A DNA stretch of 64,000 bases from Caulobacter vibrioides (GTDB lineage: Bacteria; Pseudomonadota; Alphaproteobacteria; Caulobacterales; Caulobacteraceae). Every line of letters begins with the position of its first letter. Within the stretch, counting starts at the first letter, position 1. The notes under the pieces are model-generated. The model was not told the origin of the DNA, did no database searches, and was given only the letters and a program-made list of their open reading frames with translations. The stretch lies in NCBI RefSeq assembly GCF_002310375.3, contig NZ_CP023315.3, positions 496,001 to 560,000 on the forward strand, read 5' to 3'. The position numbers and the translations under genes are program-made. Below, in pieces: positions 60,724 to 64,000 of this stretch.

Positions 60724-62304
60724 ATGACCGCTCCCCGCGTCCTCATCGCCGACAAGCTCAGCCCCGCCGCCGTCGAGATCTTCAAGAACCGCGGCCTGGA
60801 CTTCGACATCAAGACCGGCCTGTCGAAGGACGAACTGATCGCCGTGATCGGCGAGTATGATGGCATCGCCATTCGCTCGGGCGCCAAGCTCGACAAGGAC
60901 GTGATCGCCGCCGCTCATAAGCTGCGCGTCATCGCCCGCGCCGGCATCGGCGTCGACAATGTCGACATCCCGGCCGCCACGGCCAAGGGCATCGTCGTGA
61001 TGAACACGCCCTTCGGCAACTCGATCACCACGGCCGAGCACGCCATCGCCATGATGTTCGCCCTGGCCCGCCAGATCCCCGCCGCCGACGTCTCGACCCA
61101 GGCCGGCAAGTGGGAAAAGAACCGCTTCATGGGCGTGGAGCTGTACGCCAAGACCCTGGGCCTGATCGGCGCGGGCAACATCGGCGGCATCGTCGCCGAC
61201 CGGGCGCTGGGCCTGAAGATGAAGGTCGTGGCCTATGACCCCTTCCTGTCGCCCGAACGCGCCGTCGAGATGGGCGTCGAGAAGGTCGAACTCGATGAGC
61301 TGCTGGCCCGCGCCGACGTCATCACCCTGCACACCCCGCTGACCGACAAGACCCGCAACATCCTGTCGGCCGAGAACCTGGCCAAGACCAAGAAGGGCGT
61401 GATGATCGTCAACTGCGCCCGCGGCGGCTTGGTCGACGAGGCCGCCCTGCGCAAGCTGCTGGACGAGGGTCATGTCGGCGGCGCGGCGTTCGACGTGTTC
61501 GTCACCGAGCCGGCCAAGGAAAATCCGCTGTTCGGTTCGGACAAGGTGGTGGCGACGCCGCACCTGGGCGCCAGCACCAATGAAGCCCAGGAAAACGTCG
61601 CCCTGCAGGTCGCCGAGCAGGTCTCGGACTACCTGCTGACCGGCGCGGTCACCAACGCCCTGAACAGCCCCTCGATCACGGCCGAAGAAGCCCCCAAGCT
61701 GAAGCCGTTCGTGGCCCTGGCCGAAAAGATCGGCGCCTTCGCTGGTCAGATGGTCGACTTCGGCGTCAAGGCCATCGACATCGCCTACGAGGGCGAGGTT
61801 TCGAACCTCAACGTCAAGCCGATGACCTCGGCCGCCCTGGCGGGCGTGCTGAAGCCGATGCTGGCCGAGATCAACATGGTCTCCGCCCCGGCCATCGCCA
61901 AGGAGCGCGGCATCACCGTCTCGGAGAGCCGCCAGGAAGTCAGCCCCACCTATGACAGCCTGATGCGCGTGACCATCACCACCGAGAAGGGCAAGCGCGC
62001 CTTCGCCGGCACGGTGATCGCCGGCGCGCCGCGCATCGTCGAGGTCAAGGGCATGGAGCTGGACGCGGCCTTCTCGCCGGCCATGCTGTACGTCAACAAC
62101 CTGGACAAGCCGGGCTTCATCGGCGCCCTGGGCATGCTGCTGGGCGAGGCGGGCGTCAACATCGCCACCTTCAACCTGGGCCGCGTGTCCGCCGACGAGG
62201 ACGCCATCGCCCTGGTGGGCGTCGACCAGGCGCCGGACGCTGGCCTGCTGGCCAAGATCCAGGCGCTGCCGCACGTCAAGGAAGCCCGCGCCCTGACGTT
62301 CTGA
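60724..62304 (+). CDS. serA: D-3-phosphoglycerate dehydrogenase
   Basis: First enzyme of serine synthesis, 526 residues. N-terminal catalytic domain with RAGIGVDNVDIPAAT, NAD-binding GLIGAGNIGGIVADRAL, VNCARGGLVDEAAL, then TPHLGASTNEAQENVA with the catalytic His, an allosteric intervening domain and a C-terminal ACT domain (NNLDKPGFIGALGMLLGEAG). This is the long form regulated by serine in some bacteria. The ATG at 60724 follows AAGGAAA. Confidence 0.96.
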   Translation: MTAPRVLIADKLSPAAVEIFKNRGLDFDIKTGLSKDELIAVIGEYDGIAIRSGAKLDKDVIAAAHKLRVIARAGIGVDNVDIPAATAKGIVVMNTPFGNSITTAEHAIAMMFALARQIPAADVSTQAGKWEKNRFMGVELYAKTLGLIGAGNIGGIVADRALGLKMKVVAYDPFLSPERAVEMGVEKVELDELLARADVITLHTPLTDKTRNILSAENLAKTKKGVMIVNCARGGLVDEAALRKLLDEGHVGGAAFDVFVTEPAKENPLFGSDKVVATPHLGASTNEAQENVALQVAEQVSDYLLTGAVTNALNSPSITAEEAPKLKPFVALAEKIGAFAGQMVDFGVKAIDIAYEGEVSNLNVKPMTSAALAGVLKPMLAEINMVSAPAIAKERGITVSESRQEVSPTYDSLMRVTITTEKGKRAFAGTVIAGAPRIVEVKGMELDAAFSPAMLYVNNLDKPGFIGALGMLLGEAGVNIATFNLGRVSADEDAIALVGVDQAPDAGLLAKIQALPHVKEARALTF

Positions 62305-62314
62305 GGCTGATCGC

Positions 62315-62435
62315 CCTTCTCCCCTTGCGGGAGAAGGTGGCCCGGAGGGCCGGGTGAGGGGTCATGCGGCGATGCCGGGAAACCCCTCATCCGTCATCCT
62401 TCGGATGACACCTTCTCCCTCAAGGGGAGAAGGGG
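62315..62435. repeat. CTTCTCCC-type palindromic repeat
   Basis: CCTTCTCCCCTTGCGGGAGA (62315 on) and ACCTTCTCCCTCAAGGGGAG (62410 on) are the arms, each a hairpin. It is a close relative of 14685-14815. It lies between serA and the VanZ-like gene and ends 12 bases before the latter's ATG. Confidence 0.8.
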
Positions 62436-62447
62436 AGAGACCGTCCC

Positions 62448-62813
62448 ATGTCCCTGCTCGTTCCGCGCAAGATCAACCGCCTGGGCCTGGCCGTGTTTAC
62501 GGCGGCGTCCGCGTTCACGCTCTATGCCGCCCTGGCCGCAGGCGACGACAACACCGGCCTGATCCCTTGGGACAAGGCCAAGCACTTCATCGTCTTCTAC
62601 GGCCTGACCTTCCTGGCGGCGATGGCCCTGCCGCGCAGTCGCTGGTGGAAGATCGCCGTCGTACTGCTGGGCTTCGGGATCGGCATCGAGGTTCTGCAAG
62701 GGCTGCCGATCGTCGGCCGCGACGCGGACGTCTTCGACATCGTGGCGGACGCGCTGGGCATCGGGTTCTTCTTTGGGCCGATCATTGTTCGCGACGGGCT
62801 GAACAGAGACTAG
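62448..62813 (+). CDS. VanZ-like membrane protein
   Basis: A 121-residue membrane protein with three or four helices. The segments DDNTGLIPWDKAKHFIVFYGLTFLAAMA and GFGIGIEVLQGLPIVGRDADVFDIVADALGIGFFF are the VanZ-like pattern (WDKxxHFxxF and GxxxExxQxxxxxRxxxxxDxxxN-like). The role is unknown; VanZ proteins have been tied to glycopeptide resistance but this is not evidence of resistance. Confidence 0.85.
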   Translation: MSLLVPRKINRLGLAVFTAASAFTLYAALAAGDDNTGLIPWDKAKHFIVFYGLTFLAAMALPRSRWWKIAVVLLGFGIGIEVLQGLPIVGRDADVFDIVADALGIGFFFGPIIVRDGLNRD

Positions 62814-62834
62814 GCTCAGCTGGACCTAAAGAGA

Positions 62835-62965
62835 CCGACCTCCCCGGCGAATGCCGGGGCCCAGATCCATCCTGGGAGCCTGCCGTGTCTGCGCCAAAGG
62901 CCGTATTCGTACCTGCGGACGTGCGTGGGTTCGATCTGGACCCCGGCATTCGCCGGGGAAGTCGG
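62835..62965. repeat. CCCCGGCGAATGCCGGGG palindromic repeat
   Basis: A 25-base arm at 62835-62859 and its complement at 62941-62965 pair with one mismatch. The arm is itself a small hairpin (CCCCGGCG/AATGCCGGGG). It lies between convergent genes. Shares its core with the hairpin at 18401-18430. Confidence 0.85.
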
Positions 62966-62985
62966 ATGGCAAGGCGTAGGGTCCC

Positions 62986-64000
62986 TCAGAAGCTGTCCAC
63001 CCGCACCTCCCACGGCCGGCGCACGCCCGCCGCCGCGTCCAGGCCGCCGATCACCCAGCGCCGCGTGTCGGCGGGATCAATGACCGCGTCGATTTCCAGA
63101 GCCGCCGCCATGCTGGTGGCCTTTCCCGCCGCGTACAGCCGGGCGACCAGCTGGTCGTAGAGCGCCTTCTGCTTGGCCGGATCGGTCTCGGCCTCCAGCT
63201 CCTTGCGGTAGCCCAGCTTGACCGCCCCTTCGAGGCCCATGCCCCCGAACTCACCCGTGGGCCAGGCGGCGATGAAGGCGGGGCTGTGGAAGCTGCCGCC
63301 GGCCATGGCTTGGGCCCCCAGGCCATAGCCCTTGCGGGTGACGATCGTGAACAGCGGCGAGCGCAGCTTGGCGCCGGCGATGAACTGGCGGCTGACGCGG
63401 CGCACGGCGGCGGCGTCCTCGCTGTCGGGTCCCACCATGAAGCCGGGCGTGTCGCACAGGCTCAAGACCGGCAGGGCGAAGGCGTCGCACAGCTGCAGGA
63501 AGCGGGCGGCCTTCTCGGCGCCCTCGCAGTCGATCGCCCCGCCCAGATGGCGCGGGTCGTTGGCGATCAGACCCATCGGGCGGCCCTCGATCCGGATCAG
63601 GCCGGTGACCATCCCGGCCGCGAAGCCGCCGCGTAGTTCCAGGAATGAGCCTTCATCGACGAGGTTATTGATCAGTATGCGGACGTCATAGACTCGCAGC
63701 CGGTTCTCCGGGATCGCGTGACGCAGACGCCGCTGGTCAGGCGCGGTCCAATGCGCCAGTGGTCCCTGGAAATAGGACAGCGCCTGCTTGGCCAGCCGCG
63801 TGGCGTCAGCCTCGTCATCGGCCAGGATGTCGATGACGCCGTTGCGCCACTGATGAGCCGCCGGCCCGATCTGCTCGGGACGAAAGACGCCCAGCCCGCC
63901 GCCCTCGATCATCGCCGGACCGCCCATGCCGAGGTTGCTGTCGCGGGTGGCGATGATGATCTCCGAAAGGCCCGCGATGGCGGCGTTGCCGGCGAAGCAG
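62986..64000 (-). CDS. Acyl-CoA carboxylase carboxyltransferase subunit (5' end outside window)
   Basis: A biotin-dependent carboxyltransferase of the AccD/PccB type. The visible part reads from the window edge CFAGNAAIAGLSEIIIATRD, then GMGGPAMIEGGGLG, DEGSFLELRGGFAAGMVTGLIRIEGR, ANDPRHLGGAIDCEGAEKAAR, LCDTPGFMVGPDSE and GYGLGAQAMAGGSFHSPAF, with oxyanion-forming glycines in both halves. The C-terminal domain is present, so it is a fused single-chain carboxyltransferase. The substrate (acetyl-, propionyl- or another acyl-CoA) is not determined. The N-terminal part lies beyond base 64000. Confidence 0.88.
   Translation of the reverse strand, partial: CFAGNAAIAGLSEIIIATRDSNLGMGGPAMIEGGGLGVFRPEQIGPAAHQWRNGVIDILADDEADATRLAKQALSYFQGPLAHWTAPDQRRLRHAIPENRLRVYDVRILINNLVDEGSFLELRGGFAAGMVTGLIRIEGRPMGLIANDPRHLGGAIDCEGAEKAARFLQLCDAFALPVLSLCDTPGFMVGPDSEDAAAVRRVSRQFIAGAKLRSPLFTIVTRKGYGLGAQAMAGGSFHSPAFIAAWPTGEFGGMGLEGAVKLGYRKELEAETDPAKQKALYDQLVARLYAAGKATSMAAALEIDAVIDPADTRRWVIGGLDAAAGVRRPWEVRVDSF

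Noticed and set aside
62448-62813. Glycopeptide resistance via the VanZ-like protein
   Set aside because: The family name is historical; no van genes lie nearby, so resistance is not supported.

Overview
The window is high-GC alphaproteobacterial chromosome, almost certainly Caulobacter (C. vibrioides/crescentus or a close relative). The evidence is gene content and order: tolQRAB-pal-cpoB-tilS-ftsH, ruvCAB, a zapA/zauP pair, a PBP1a-type synthase with the N-terminal tail of PbpC, a SigF/NrsF pair with the two known cysteines at 131 and 181, and a DUF692 (MNIO) peptide operon driven from a SigF-type promoter. No rRNA, tRNA, prophage, insertion sequence or CRISPR array was seen. The only non-coding RNA gene recognised is 6S RNA.

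Layout. 1-6.2 kb: end of a UbiX-type gene, small conserved proteins, an M61-like secreted peptidase, a receiver protein, a diguanylate cyclase, then purE-purK. 6.2-12.7 kb: a DUF2975/HTH pair, an ABC-2 transporter, an Asp/Glu racemase, pbpC, a YcgN-type Cys-cluster protein and ribosomal protein L31 (rpmE). 12.8-21.8 kb: an MsbA-like exporter, secreted hydrolases, suhB-type phosphatase, thiE, an iron-storage pair (bfd-bfr), a GNAT enzyme and a TspO-like membrane protein. 21.8-27.5 kb: a two-gene receiver operon, then the most notable locus, bufA-bufB-bufC-bufD (metal-binding peptide precursor, MNIO maturase, DUF2063 partner, DoxX membrane protein). It is divergent from sigF-nrsF and a second DUF1109 gene. 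27.6-33.7 kb: the glycolytic set gap-pgk-fba, zauP-zapA, a parDE module, 6S RNA and 5-formyl-THF cyclo-ligase. 33.7-41.6 kb: a YmdB-like phosphoesterase, YebC-family regulator, purC, GFA protein, M20 peptidase, ruvCAB and a divergent SEDS-like membrane protein. 41.6-50.5 kb: the Tol-Pal envelope cluster, tilS and ftsH. 50.5-64 kb: two hybrid histidine kinases, folP, thiD, a PhzF protein, a membrane-protein gene broken at a G8 tract, serC-serA with a structured leader, a VanZ-like protein and the 3' part of an acyl-CoA carboxylase carboxyltransferase.

The bufferin/SigF locus: the two divergent promoters at 25316-25341 and 25406-25431 share GTAACC, a 16-nt spacer and CGAA or CGGA. That suggests SigF activates both itself and the peptide operon when NrsF is inactivated by metal or thiol stress. 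A 13-bp hairpin between bufA and bufB probably raises precursor mRNA over enzyme mRNA. The periplasmic peptide would be matured by the DUF692 enzyme and would sequester metal.

Intergenic palindromic repeats are abundant and fall into at least three families: CTAGAGC-bounded, CTTCTCCC-type and GTCATCCCGG-type. One encodes the C-terminal tail of a protein, and another supplies a stop codon.
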